Below are positions 1 to 10,508 of a DNA stretch of 64,000 nt, piece after piece. The DNA lies in assembly GCF_044628455.1 (NCBI RefSeq), contig NZ_JBIYZW010000001.1, forward strand, positions 2,170,001 to 2,234,000, given 5' to 3'. The notes below the pieces were generated by a model. It had not been told where the DNA came from. It was given only the letters and a program-made list of their open reading frames with translations, and made no database searches. Numbering within the stretch: the stretch's first letter is position 1; each line of letters begins with the position of its first letter. Origin of the DNA: Solirubrum sp044628455. Its GTDB lineage: Bacteria; Bacteroidota; Bacteroidia; Cytophagales; Hymenobacteraceae. Position numbers and translations under genes: made by a program.

Positions 1-625
1 TGCGCTGACTAAGCTTGCCAGCCGGCAGGTTGAACACCTCCAGGTCGTTCTGGTAGAGCGTGAAGGTGCGGTCGGCGTGAGCTAGGGCCACGTGCTGAAA
101 CTCGTCGAGGATGTGGCGCATCTCCACGGCGTTGCTCTTCAGAAAGTTACGCCGCGCCGGCACGTTGAAGAACAGGTTCTTGACGGCAATGCTGGTGCCG
201 TCGGCACAGGCCGTGGGCTGCTGGCCGGTTACCTGCGAGCCTTCCACCAGCAGCAGGGTGCCGGTATCCTGGTCGCGCAGCTTGGTGCGGATTTCCACTT
301 GGGCCACGGCCGCAATGGAGGCCAGCGCCTCGCCGCGGAAGCCCAGGGTGCGGATGCGGAACAGGTCGTCGGTCGTGCGGATTTTGCTGGTGGCGTGGCG
401 CTCCAGGCTCATGCGCGCGTCGGTGGGGCTCATGCCCGAGCCGTTGTCGACCACCTGCACCAGCTGCTTGCCGGCTTCCTTCACGATGAGCTGAATGTGG
501 GTGGCGCCGGCGTCGACCGCGTTTTCCAGCAGCTCTTTCACCACCGAGGCCGGGCGCTGTACCACCTCGCCCGCTGCAATCTGGTTGGCCAAGTACTCGG
601 GCAGCAGTTGAATGATATCGGACAT
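1..625 (-). CDS. mutL: DNA mismatch repair protein MutL, N-terminal part (cut by window edge)
   Basis: These are the first 208 codons of MutL, the ATPase that links MutS mismatch recognition to strand removal; the C-terminal dimerisation part lies beyond base 1. All GHKL ATPase motifs are visible: ENAVDAG (residues 34-40), DNGSGM (60-65) and LGFRGEA (94-100). The start is the ATG at 623-625, giving the MSDIIQLL opening typical of the family. A TACCTTTG box lies 43 bases upstream. It is divergent from the GH3/beta-lactamase gene. Identification is secure; only completeness is unknown. Confidence 0.97.
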   Translation of the reverse strand, partial: MSDIIQLLPEYLANQIAAGEVVQRPASVVKELLENAVDAGATHIQLIVKEAGKQLVQVVDNGSGMSPTDARMSLERHATSKIRTTDDLFRIRTLGFRGEALASIAAVAQVEIRTKLRDQDTGTLLLVEGSQVTGQQPTACADGTSIAVKNLFFNVPARRNFLKSNAVEMRHILDEFQHVALAHADRTFTLYQNDLEVFNLPAGKLSQR

Positions 626-1045
626 AAGCAGGATACGAACGGCCGCCGCGGCGGCGTTGGAAAGCCGCAAAGGTAAGCCCGCCGCGGACGGCTTGCCGGA
701 GTTTTCCCTAAGGCGCTGAACAACACCAACCTGCATACCGATATTGAATTTCTCCTATAAACCACCGGAACTTTCCTTGAAAATGAAGCCGTTAGCCCCA
801 TGCCCCGCACTTGGCTTGATATTCGCAGGCATCCGGCTCGGGAAATAATGCGTAAGTTTGTGGCCAGCTTTTGCTTGCGGGCCGCCAAGGCACGCTCCTC
901 GGCCGACGTCTTCCGGGCTTCGGTCGGTTACTTCCGCACCGTTGATCGGGCGCCCTTTGCCACAAGCCCTGCTTGCTGGCGGAGGGCGTCGGTGCAGCGG
1001 ACCGGGCGAACCACTCTTTTAGTACGCGACACGACTCAGGGGCCG
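626..1045. other. 420-bp divergent intergenic region, mutL / GH3
   Basis: This gap separates two divergent genes. It holds the mutL promoter box at 668-675 and a possible plus-strand box (TAAGTTTG, 853-860), which would leave a leader of about 180 bases for the GH3 gene. The GH3 reading frame stays open back to an ATG at 800, but that stretch translates to Arg/Ala-rich sequence without protein character, so I treat it as non-coding. No RNA gene or repeat was recognised. Confidence 0.4.
668..675 (-). promoter_or_regulatory. -7 promoter box (TACCTTTG) for mutL
   Basis: On the minus strand this reads TACCTTTG, a match to the Bacteroidota -7 consensus TAnnTTTG. It lies 43 bases upstream of the mutL ATG. 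I see no clear -33 TTTG element. Confidence 0.5.
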
Positions 1046-4018
<2,973 letters not shown>

Positions 4019-4080
4019 CCCGCGGCCAGGCCCGAGGGGAAGCTTTACTATGTGGTGTGGAACAAGCAACCCCTTGACCG

Positions 4081-4114
4081 GCGCGCCGTCCCTGACCGGG
4101 CGGCGCGCTTTTTT
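4081..4114 (+). terminator. Rho-independent terminator after the GH3 fusion gene
   Basis: A perfect 8-bp stem (4081-4088 with 4101-4108) around a 12-base loop is followed by six T residues. It lies 62 bases after the stop codon. Confidence 0.8.
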
Positions 4115-4276
4115 ATTGCTTTCAGCGGCCGTAACCTCCATTTCTGGTAGCCTGGAAAGCCTACCTGCCGGGGCACAAACCCATTCTTGCAGTATTTCTC
4201 CGGCTTTCCCCAACTTGCCGCCCCTTGCGCTGTTAGGCTGCAAACCACCCCTTCCCTCTCCCGCCGCCCCACCCCT

Positions 4277-5416
4277 ATGAACATCGGCATTGTCTGTTAC
4301 CCCACCTTCGGCGGCTCCGGCGTTGTAGCCACCGAGCTGGGTAAGGCCCTGGCCCAGAAGGGCCACCGGGTGCACTTCATCACCTACAGCCAGCCGGTGC
4401 GCCTCGACTTCTTCAACGAGAACCTGTTCTACCACGAGGTTTACATTCCGCCCTATCCGCTGTTCCAGTTTCCGCCTTACGAGCTGGCGCTGGCCTCGAA
4501 GATGGTCGACATCGTGCAGAACGAGAAGCTCGACGTGCTGCACGTGCACTACGCCATTCCGCACGCCTCGGCGGCCTACATGGCCAAGCAGATTCTGCGC
4601 ACCAAGGGCATCAGCATTCCCGTCATCACCACCCTGCACGGCACCGACATTACCCTGGTGGGCAAGGATGCGAGCTACGAGCCGGTGGTTACCTTCAGCA
4701 TCAACCAGAGCGACGCCGTTACCTCGGTGTCGGCCGATCTGAAGGAGGAAACCTACCGCTACTTTGCCATCGAGAAGGACATTGAGGTCATTCCCAACTT
4801 CATCAACCTCGAGCGGTTCCGCAAGCAGGCCAAGGAGCACTTCCGCACCGCCATTGCCCCCGAGGGCGAGAAGCTGCTGATTCACACCTCCAACTTCCGC
4901 TCCGTCAAGCGCGTCGACGACGTGGTGCACATCTTCGATGGCGTGCGCCAGCAGATGCCCGCCAAGCTGCTGCTGGTGGGCGACGGCCCCGACCGCCCGC
5001 GCATCGAGAAGCTGTGCCGCGAGCTAAACCTCTCCAGCCACGACGTGCGCTTCCTGGGCAAGCTCGAAGCGGTGGAGGAAGTGCTGAGCGTGTCGGACCT
5101 GTTTTTGATGCCCTCGGAAAAGGAAAGCTTCGGTTTGGCGGCCCTTGAGGCCATGGCCTGCGAAGTGCCCGTCATCAGCACCAACGCCGGCGGCATTCCC
5201 GAGCTGAACCTGCACGGCCAGACCGGCATGGTGAGCGAGGTGGGCGCCGTTGATGACATGGTAAAAAACGCCCTCTACGTGCTGGCCGACGAAAACCTGC
5301 CCCGCTTCAAAGCCGCGGCCCGTGCCCGCGCCGAGGAGTTTGCCGTCGACCACATCGTGCCCCGCTACGAAGCCTGCTACCAGCGCGCTATCGACGTGGT
5401 GCTGGCGGCAGTGTAG
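4277..5416 (+). CDS. bshA: N-acetyl-alpha-D-glucosaminyl L-malate synthase BshA
   Basis: A 379-residue GT4 glycosyltransferase that joins GlcNAc from UDP-GlcNAc to L-malate, the first step of bacillithiol synthesis in the cytoplasm. The N-terminus MNIGIVCYPTFGGSG and the following region are characteristic of BshA. The C-terminal nucleotide-sugar motif ESFGLAALEAM (an E-x7-E) with the NAGGIPEL loop lies at about 283-307. The frame extends 30 codons upstream, but ATG 4277 matches the family N-terminus. The bshB and bshC genes are not in the window, as is usual in Bacteroidota. It ends beside a 7-bp-period array and a strong terminator. Confidence 0.93.
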   Translation: MNIGIVCYPTFGGSGVVATELGKALAQKGHRVHFITYSQPVRLDFFNENLFYHEVYIPPYPLFQFPPYELALASKMVDIVQNEKLDVLHVHYAIPHASAAYMAKQILRTKGISIPVITTLHGTDITLVGKDASYEPVVTFSINQSDAVTSVSADLKEETYRYFAIEKDIEVIPNFINLERFRKQAKEHFRTAIAPEGEKLLIHTSNFRSVKRVDDVVHIFDGVRQQMPAKLLLVGDGPDRPRIEKLCRELNLSSHDVRFLGKLEAVEEVLSVSDLFLMPSEKESFGLAALEAMACEVPVISTNAGGIPELNLHGQTGMVSEVGAVDDMVKNALYVLADENLPRFKAAARARAEEFAVDHIVPRYEACYQRAIDVVLAAV

Positions 5417-5441
5417 GTGGTGGTTGGTTTTTGGTGCCTGG
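5416..5441 (+). repeat. 7-bp-period array A1, outward from bshA stop
   Basis: GG(T) triplets occur at 5419, 5426, 5433 and 5440, exactly 7 apart (GGTGGTT, GGTTTTT, GGTGCCT, GG). The array begins inside or right after the bshA stop codon. It is partnered in inverted orientation by the array at 5533-5568. Confidence 0.6.
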
Positions 5442-5463
5442 AACGCCAAAGGCTTGTTTACAG

Positions 5464-5501
5464 CAAGAGCCCGGTCGAATATTCGACCGGGCTCTTGTTT
5501 T
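5464..5501 (+). terminator. Rho-independent terminator after bshA (34-bp perfect palindrome)
   Basis: Bases 5464-5497 form a perfect 17+17 palindrome centred on AATATT, followed by four T residues. It lies 48 bases after the bshA stop, between two inverted 7-bp-period arrays. Confidence 0.85.
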
Positions 5502-5532
5502 GGGAAGGCCGCCGTGAAGCCGCCTACAAAAA

Positions 5533-5568
5533 ACGAACAACCAACAACGAGTAACCAATAACCAAACC
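5533..5568 (-). repeat. 7-bp-period array A2, outward from the 177-residue gene's stop
   Basis: On the plus strand ACC/ACG triplets stand at 5533, 5540, 5547, 5554 and 5561, all exactly 7 apart; on the minus strand these read GGTTNTT-like heptads. The array directly abuts the stop codon at 5569-5571. Confidence 0.65.
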
Positions 5569-6102
5569 CTAGAACAGCCCAGCAGCTTCGCGCTTCACGG
5601 CCAGCAGCGCCGTGGCGGTGGGGTCGGTTTCCTCGTTGATCAGGGTTTCGAGCACTTTCTTGGCCAGCTCGGTGCCGCGGGCCTGCTGCTGGTTAGGCAG
5701 GGTGTGGTAGGCCTTGTTGATCATGGTCAGGATGTTTTCCTTGGCCGACTTGACCTGGTTCCAGGTGTCGGGGCTCATGTAGAGCTGCTGCGAGAGGTTG
5801 TGCTCGTACTCGGCCCGGATTTCCTGCATCAGCAGGCGGTGGTACTCGGGCGCGGTCTGCCCGGCCGAGCTCAGACGCACCATCAGGTTGTTGGGCGTGA
5901 TGCGCTCCAGCAGCAGGGCGATGCGCTCCAGGGCCTGCAGGCGCAGCGGCAGCGTGGTTTTGCTGTTTTCCAGCTTCAGCTCGATGAGGCGGCGCTGCTG
6001 CTCTTTGTCCAGGAACTGCTGGATGAGGTAGTAGGTAGTGGCGGCCACGATGAGCGCGGGCAGGATAATTTTCAGCAGGTCGAACAGAAGCGTGCTATCC
6101 AT
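5569..6102 (-). CDS. Single-pass membrane protein of unknown function (177 aa)
   Basis: I do not recognise a characterised family. Residues about 8-30 form one hydrophobic helix (IILPALIVAATTYYLI). The rest is soluble, Gln/Glu/Leu-rich and predicted helical, with a coiled-coil-like stretch at about 33-70 (EQQRRLIELKLENS and onwards) and an ordered region around YEHNLSQQLYMS. The orientation is probably N-out with a cytoplasmic helical domain, which is inference. It is divergent from the IscA-type gene and has its own TATATTTG promoter box. It resembles conserved hypothetical proteins of Bacteroidota of about this size, but I can assign no function. Confidence 0.75.
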   Translation of the reverse strand: MDSTLLFDLLKIILPALIVAATTYYLIQQFLDKEQQRRLIELKLENSKTTLPLRLQALERIALLLERITPNNLMVRLSSAGQTAPEYHRLLMQEIRAEYEHNLSQQLYMSPDTWNQVKSAKENILTMINKAYHTLPNQQQARGTELAKKVLETLINEETDPTATALLAVKREAAGLF

Positions 6103-6169
6103 ATAGGCGGAAGGCGCCAGGCCAGGCTGGCGGGGGTGAAACGAAAAAACGGGGATGCCCGGGGGCGGG

Positions 6170-6177
6170 CAAATATA
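6170..6177 (-). promoter_or_regulatory. -7 promoter box (TATATTTG)
   Basis: The minus strand reads TATATTTG, 67 bases upstream of the 177-residue membrane protein. It stands back to back with the box at 6244-6251. Confidence 0.45.
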
Positions 6178-6243
6178 CTACGGTGAACCCCGCGCCCAGG
6201 GTCGCTGTTAAAGCAATGTCGCGGGCAAATTCCGCCCGGGACG

Positions 6244-6251
6244 TATCTTTG
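6244..6251 (+). promoter_or_regulatory. -7 promoter box (TATCTTTG) for the IscA-type gene
   Basis: TATCTTTG followed by C matches the Bacteroidota -7 consensus. It lies 53 bases upstream of the ATG at 6305. Confidence 0.55.
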
Positions 6252-6304
6252 CCCCACCGGCGGCAACGCCTTTTCTTCCTGACGCTACGCAACTTCCTTT
6301 GACC

Positions 6305-6661
6305 ATGGCCACTGCCACTGCTCCCGCTAAAATTGCTCCCATCACGCTCACTCCGCGGGCGTTGGCGGAGGTAAAGAATATCCTCGTCGAGAAAAAAGTC
6401 CCCACCGAGTACGGCCTGCGCATTGGCGTGCAGGGCGGCGGCTGCTCGGGCCTGAGCTACCTGCTGGGCTTCGACAAGCCCAAGGAGCAGGACGAAACCT
6501 ACGAGCTCGACGGCGTGCTGCTGGTGATGGACAAAAAGCACGCGATGTACGTGCTGGGCATGGAAGTCGACTTCCAGGACGGCCTGAACGCCCGCGGCTT
6601 CGTGTTCAACAACCCCCAGGCCAAGAGCACCTGCGGCTGCGGCTCGTCGTTCTCGGCGTAG
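6305..6661 (+). CDS. Iron-sulfur cluster assembly A-type carrier (IscA/SufA/ErpA family)
   Basis: A 118-residue HesB/IscA-type protein that carries a nascent Fe-S cluster and passes it to apo-enzymes in the cytoplasm. All three cluster cysteines are present: Cys47 in GGGCSGLSY, and Cys110 and Cys112 in the CGCG tail. Family length is about 105-120 residues. ATG 6305 was taken over a TTG two codons upstream. It is a single-gene unit with its own promoter box and a bidirectional terminator. Whether it acts as ErpA or SufA cannot be decided from sequence alone; no suf genes are nearby. Confidence 0.93.
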   Translation: MATATAPAKIAPITLTPRALAEVKNILVEKKVPTEYGLRIGVQGGGCSGLSYLLGFDKPKEQDETYELDGVLLVMDKKHAMYVLGMEVDFQDGLNARGFVFNNPQAKSTCGCGSSFSA

Positions 6662-6685
6662 TACCGGCTCAGTTTTCAGCATACT

Positions 6686-6719
6686 AAAAGCCCCGGCAGT
6701 TCGCGCTGCCGGGGCTTTT
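6686..6719. terminator. Bidirectional Rho-independent terminator
   Basis: A perfect 14-bp stem (6686-6699 with 6706-6719) has a six-base loop, with A residues on the left arm and T residues on the right. It serves the convergent IscA-type gene and the dioxygenase-like gene. Confidence 0.88.
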
Positions 6720-6759
6720 TCTCGCTTTGATGCCTGGTTTCGCCTGCCGATGCCCAAGC

Positions 6760-7422
6760 CTATTGTTTGAGCACGATGTCGCGGCGGCCAGCCCACCCGC
6801 CATCGACAGTGCGCCGCAGCGCTACCACCCCGGTTCCCCCGATGGCCGGTACGGTAGCCAGATACTGCGCCGAAACGAGCGGGTCGTCCTGGAAAACAAA
6901 GTCGCTGATGTAGTACGGCGCTTGGTTGCCCGGCTCCTTAATGGCAGCGTGAATGTGGGCCGGCATGGTGCGGCTGGGGTAGGGTGCGGGCCGGGTGGAG
7001 CGGATAGCATAACGGCCCTGCGCGTCGGACCGGGCCCAGCCGTGCAGGTGCCCGTGCCATTTCTGCACCCCGGTTTCGTCGCCCTTTTTGGTGTAGTGCC
7101 CGGTGTGGTCGGTTTGGTAGGCATACAGCAGCACGCCCGGGTAGGGAGTTCGGCCATCGGCCCGCAACAGCGTGCCCGAAATCAGCAGCGGCTCGCCGGG
7201 CTCCCCGGGCTGGCCCAGAATGAGGGTGGCGGTCAGCGCGGCCGGAACCCGGGCGAAGCAGCAGCCAATGGGCGCGTCGGGGCTATCGCAGGCGTCTTGC
7301 CTGGTAGGGTGCTCGGCCCGACCCGCGGGTTGGGAGCTGGTTTCGCCGCAGCCGCTGCCCGTGAGCAGCCCACTTAGCAACGGAAGGAAAACGAGGGAGG
7401 CTAGTCGGTTTTTCATGGCCAC
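6760..7422 (-). CDS. Intradiol ring-cleavage dioxygenase-like lipoprotein
   Basis: A 220-residue protein with an N-terminal hydrophobic segment ending at Cys25 (TGSGC, an imperfect lipobox), so probably a lipoprotein facing the periplasm. The body is a protocatechuate-3,4-dioxygenase-like beta-sandwich. The four expected Fe(III) ligands can be placed at Tyr110 (HTGHY), Tyr148 (APYPSR), His156 and His158 (PAHIH). Classical family members cleave catechols; exported ones of this size often have unknown substrates. No aromatic catabolism genes are nearby, so the substrate is open. The start could be Met1 or Met3. Confidence 0.8.
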   Translation of the reverse strand: MAMKNRLASLVFLPLLSGLLTGSGCGETSSQPAGRAEHPTRQDACDSPDAPIGCCFARVPAALTATLILGQPGEPGEPLLISGTLLRADGRTPYPGVLLYAYQTDHTGHYTKKGDETGVQKWHGHLHGWARSDAQGRYAIRSTRPAPYPSRTMPAHIHAAIKEPGNQAPYYISDFVFQDDPLVSAQYLATVPAIGGTGVVALRRTVDGGWAGRRDIVLKQ

Positions 7423-7510
7423 CGCCGGCCACGAGCAGCGCCGCCGGCACGCATAAGTTACGGCTTTGCGTGGGCTATTTTCTGCCCTGACTGCCTCAAT
7501 GGCCGGGCTT

Positions 7511-8236
7511 TTAGTACCCGATTCGCTCCCCGCCCATCACCTTCACCGCCGAGCCGTTGGCCATGAACACAGACCTGGGCGCTTCGCGCAGCGGCTCCAC
7601 GAAGACTTCGCCGTAGAGCCGGGCCACGCGGCAGTGCAGCTGGTAGTCGAGCACTTGGTGAGCGTTCCAGCGCGGGTGCACCACTTCGTACTGCCCCGTG
7701 CGCCGCTCGCCCAGACGGGTGTAGCCCCAATAGTGCTCGGTGATGAACTCGGCTTCGCTGCCCGCGGCAATGGGCACCGCCACGGATTCAACGGCGGCCC
7801 GCAGGTGGTTCCACTCGCCATCAATCCGCCAGCCGTACTCCATTTCCCCGGGTCCAGCCCCATCCATTTGCCATCGATGCCGCATGGGCAGCGCCAAGTA
7901 CTTCTCGCCGTAGAAGGTGTTGGCCACCGCCGCAATCATGGCCCGCGGCACAATTTCCTTCACGAATACCACGCCCCGCCGCCAGCCGTGCGTGGGGTCG
8001 CGGTGGCGCACGTAGAAACGTAGGTTCACTTCCTCGAAGTGCCGGTGCCAGGGCACGCTGAAGCCACGCACTCGCGTATGTTCAAACAGAAACCCCACCA
8101 TACTCACGTAGTGCGTGCCCTGCCAGTCGTCCAGCTCGGTGCCGTAGGGCAGGTACGGCCGCAGGATGGCAGGGTCCACGGCGTAGTTGGCCATGAGCAG
8201 GTTGCGCCACTCGGCGGTGAGGAAGGTGGTGGGCAT
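7511..8236 (-). CDS. DUF2071 / YqjF-family protein
   Basis: A 241-residue protein matching the YqjF/DUF2071 family, which shares the acetoacetate-decarboxylase-like fold. Characteristic features are the N-terminal EWRNLLMANY region, the LRPYLPYGTELDDW segment and the EVNLRFYVRH motif near residue 70. No biochemical role is established for most of the family, and I infer none here. It has no signal peptide, so it is cytoplasmic. It follows no obvious operon; the dioxygenase-like gene lies downstream on the same strand after 88 bases. Confidence 0.85.
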   Translation of the reverse strand: MPTTFLTAEWRNLLMANYAVDPAILRPYLPYGTELDDWQGTHYVSMVGFLFEHTRVRGFSVPWHRHFEEVNLRFYVRHRDPTHGWRRGVVFVKEIVPRAMIAAVANTFYGEKYLALPMRHRWQMDGAGPGEMEYGWRIDGEWNHLRAAVESVAVPIAAGSEAEFITEHYWGYTRLGERRTGQYEVVHPRWNAHQVLDYQLHCRVARLYGEVFVEPLREAPRSVFMANGSAVKVMGGERIGY

Positions 8237-8354
8237 GGGAAAGTAAAATTGAGTGGCTGCCAGCCGCAGCTTTTACGGCCTGACCTTAGTTGAAACTACT
8301 CTTCCTGTTACCACGGATTCTTTTGTTGTCCTGCTGCAGGTCACGCGGCATTTC

Positions 8355-8987
8355 CTACGCCAACTGGTACGGGTAGCCGATTTCCTGCAGGTCGGTAGCC
8401 AGCTGGCCCCAGTCGTCCAGCTCGTCGGTTATGGCCCGCACCAGGGGTTTCGTTACGGCTTCGCCCCGGTAGATGGCGGCCACGGCCTCGCCGTCGATGA
8501 GCTTGCGGCCGCTGTCTTCCACGAAGTACTCGTTGGCCCAGTCCGTGTAGGTCTCGGGCTGGCCGTCGAAGATGAACAGCAGCTCGTCCGAGCCATCCTC
8601 CGCGGCGGGCAGCCCGGTTTGCCAGCCGTGGGCGGGCGTGTACCAGAGGCAGAACGTGGTGCCGATGGAGTTGACCGGCTCGCCGAACATGAACTCGTCG
8701 AAGGCGGCGGGCAGGCCGCGGGTTACCTGGGTTTTGTCGGGCTGCTCGTACTCGTGCAGGTAGCCGCTGATGCAGCAGCCCTCGGCCCGGAACAGCACCA
8801 GCATCTGGTCGCCTTCGCCGTCGCGCATCTCAAACAGCGTTTCGCCCTCGCCCCACTGGGGGTTGTAGGAATAGTAGCGGTATTCCCAATCAGGCGAGTT
8901 AATGGCGTCGAGCACGGCCAGGGATTTGCACAGGCGCTGCAGGGCAGCCGCGTCGGGCAGGGCCGAAAAGTTGCGGGTCGAAATCAT
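8355..8987 (-). CDS. Hypothetical soluble protein (210 aa)
   Basis: I do not recognise a named family. The protein is acidic, has no signal or membrane segment, and is rich in aromatic residues (WEYRYYSYNPQW, FCLWYTPAHGWQ). The start was placed at ATG 8985-8987 (MISTRNF); the frame continues 63 codons further but would then run into the ChaN-like gene's coding region on the same strand. It lies 41 bases after that gene, so the two are probably co-transcribed. The pattern of a long acidic domain with a C-terminal DELDDWGQLATDL helix resembles SMI1/KNR4-like immunity folds only vaguely; treat that as a guess. Confidence 0.7.
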   Translation of the reverse strand: MISTRNFSALPDAAALQRLCKSLAVLDAINSPDWEYRYYSYNPQWGEGETLFEMRDGEGDQMLVLFRAEGCCISGYLHEYEQPDKTQVTRGLPAAFDEFMFGEPVNSIGTTFCLWYTPAHGWQTGLPAAEDGSDELLFIFDGQPETYTDWANEYFVEDSGRKLIDGEAVAAIYRGEAVTKPLVRAITDELDDWGQLATDLQEIGYPYQLA

Positions 8988-9028
8988 GGCAATACGGGTT
9001 AGGGGATTCTTCGGCCCTAAACGCAGGC

Positions 9029-9913
9029 TTAGTAGGTCTTGGTCATGTCGGCCGGCACCACCAGCACGAAGTCGCCCTTGCCCCGGTTTTCCGGCTCGAG
9101 CTTGCCCAACTGCTCCTGCGTGACGGTGCTGATGGTGCGAATGCGCAACTGGGGCTCGGCCTGGCGCAGGTACCACCCGATGCCGTCGTGGTGGTCGGAG
9201 TGGTAAGCGCCGTTCAGGTGCAGCAGCAGCTGGCCGGGCTGGCGGCTTTGGCGGATGAAGTAGGCCATGGTGGCGTCCTTGAGTGCCTGGGCCTGGATGA
9301 TGTTTTCCACCCCGGCAGCGTGGGAGGCGTCGCCGCCGAACATCTTCCGCATGTTCTGGTAGCCGGGCAGGGCGTAATCCACCGTGATGGGCAGCGGGGC
9401 CAGCCAGGCTTTTTCGGCGGCGGGCAGCGCGTCGAGCACCGCTAGGCCACCCTTGGCCACCTGCTGGGCGTATCGGCGCGGCACGTTGGTGCCCACCACG
9501 CGCAGCTTCTGCTGCCGGGCCAGCTGCAGCAGGGGCTTGTAATCGGTGGCATAGTTGGGCCAGGGGCGGCTGCCGGCCTCGAAGGCCTGCTCGTCCAGCT
9601 CGCCCACGTTGTACTGCTCTACCAGCGGCTGCACGTCGCGCTCAAACATTTCCAGGCCCAGCACCAGCTGTCCGGCCCGGCGCCGGGCCAGCTCGCGGGC
9701 TACCTGCCGCACCAGCCAGTGGGCAATGGGGTCGTTGTGCTGCTCGCCAAAGAGCACCACCTCGGCCTTGGCCAACTCGCTGAGCATCTTTGGGAAGCTC
9801 ACCGGCTTGCCTTCGGCCGTAAACAGCCGGTAGGCCGGCAAATCGTCGGCGGGGGCAGCGGCGGCCAGCGCGGGCAGGACCGCGAGCAGCAGGGCGAGCA
9901 GCATACGCATCAT
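9029..9913 (-). CDS. ChaN-family (haem-binding / Tiki-like) exported protein
   Basis: A 294-residue protein with a clear signal peptide (residues 1-20, ending AAAAPADD). It carries the family hallmark GEQHNDPIAHW near residue 55, the LGLEMFERDVQ motif near 85, and a C-terminal HLNGAYHSDHHDGIGWYL segment. ChaN proteins bind haem at the membrane, and the wider Tiki/TraB-like superfamily includes metalloproteases, so the conserved Glu/His residues may bind metal. No lipobox is seen, unlike many ChaN lipoproteins. It is followed on the same strand by the 210-residue hypothetical. Confidence 0.85.
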   Translation of the reverse strand: MMRMLLALLLAVLPALAAAAPADDLPAYRLFTAEGKPVSFPKMLSELAKAEVVLFGEQHNDPIAHWLVRQVARELARRRAGQLVLGLEMFERDVQPLVEQYNVGELDEQAFEAGSRPWPNYATDYKPLLQLARQQKLRVVGTNVPRRYAQQVAKGGLAVLDALPAAEKAWLAPLPITVDYALPGYQNMRKMFGGDASHAAGVENIIQAQALKDATMAYFIRQSRQPGQLLLHLNGAYHSDHHDGIGWYLRQAEPQLRIRTISTVTQEQLGKLEPENRGKGDFVLVVPADMTKTY

Positions 9914-9942
9914 GGGCAGGGGTTTGGCAGCGGCACGGGTTG

Positions 9943-10413
9943 TTACTGGCTGAAGGCCGGGCCTTCGGCGCTCAGAGTCTGCTGCCAGTAGGGCGCGCAG
10001 GCAATGCGGGGGCGGGAGGCCGCGTTCAGCTCGGCTTGCTGCACCACCACGTTGTTGATGAGCAGCTCCAGCCGCAGCACGGTGTTGGGCGCGGGCAGCA
10101 GCGTGTCGCTGCAGGTTACGCGGCGGAAGGCAATGGAGGCTACCACGCGGTCGGCGGGGCCGAGCCGGCCCAGGTCGTAGGTCTGGCTGGCCAGGCTGTC
10201 GAAGCTCACGCGGGCCGTGGGGCCGGGATTGGCGCGCTGCTGAAACTGGTAGGTGGTGGCGTAGCGCAGCTCGGCGCCCAGCTGCTTGAGGTTGGCCCCC
10301 GACACGCGCAGGGTCACCGGGGTTTCGGCGGGGCTAAGCGCGTCGTCGTCGCAGCCGACCAAGCTCAACGTCAGGCAGCACAGCAGCAGCGGTAGTCGCG
10401 GCAGGAGGTTCAT
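9943..10413 (-). CDS. Small hypothetical lipoprotein (156 aa)
   Basis: The N-terminus MNLLPRLPLLLCCLTLSLVGC is a textbook lipoprotein signal with the LVGC lipobox at Cys21. The rest is about 135 residues of beta-rich sequence with two further cysteines (RVTCSDTL and RIACAPYW) that could form a disulfide in the periplasm. ATG 10411-10413 was chosen because it begins this signal; the frame stays open far upstream but overlaps the ABC permease gene. No family recognised. The ChaN-like gene lies 29 bases downstream on the same strand. Confidence 0.8.
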   Translation of the reverse strand: MNLLPRLPLLLCCLTLSLVGCDDDALSPAETPVTLRVSGANLKQLGAELRYATTYQFQQRANPGPTARVSFDSLASQTYDLGRLGPADRVVASIAFRRVTCSDTLLPAPNTVLRLELLINNVVVQQAELNAASRPRIACAPYWQQTLSAEGPAFSQ

Positions 10414-10453
10414 GGGGCCAAAGTACGGCTTTATCGGCAGCCGGGCGGGCAGC

Positions 10454-10484
10454 AAAAAAGCCTCCTCCCGGCAGGAAGAGGCTT
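10454..10484 (-). terminator. Rho-independent terminator after the ABC permease gene
   Basis: An 11-bp stem (10458-10468 with 10474-10484; one G-U pair in the minus-strand RNA) is followed, reading on the minus strand, by a run of six T (10454-10459). Confidence 0.8.
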
Positions 10485-10508
10485 TCTTAACGGCAGTCGG
10501 CGTCAGGC

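Noticed and set aside
800..1045. N-terminal extension of the GH3/beta-lactamase gene to an ATG at 800
   Set aside because: The 82 extra residues are Arg/Ser/Ala-rich without protein character and would bury the signal/anchor segment that begins right after ATG 1046.
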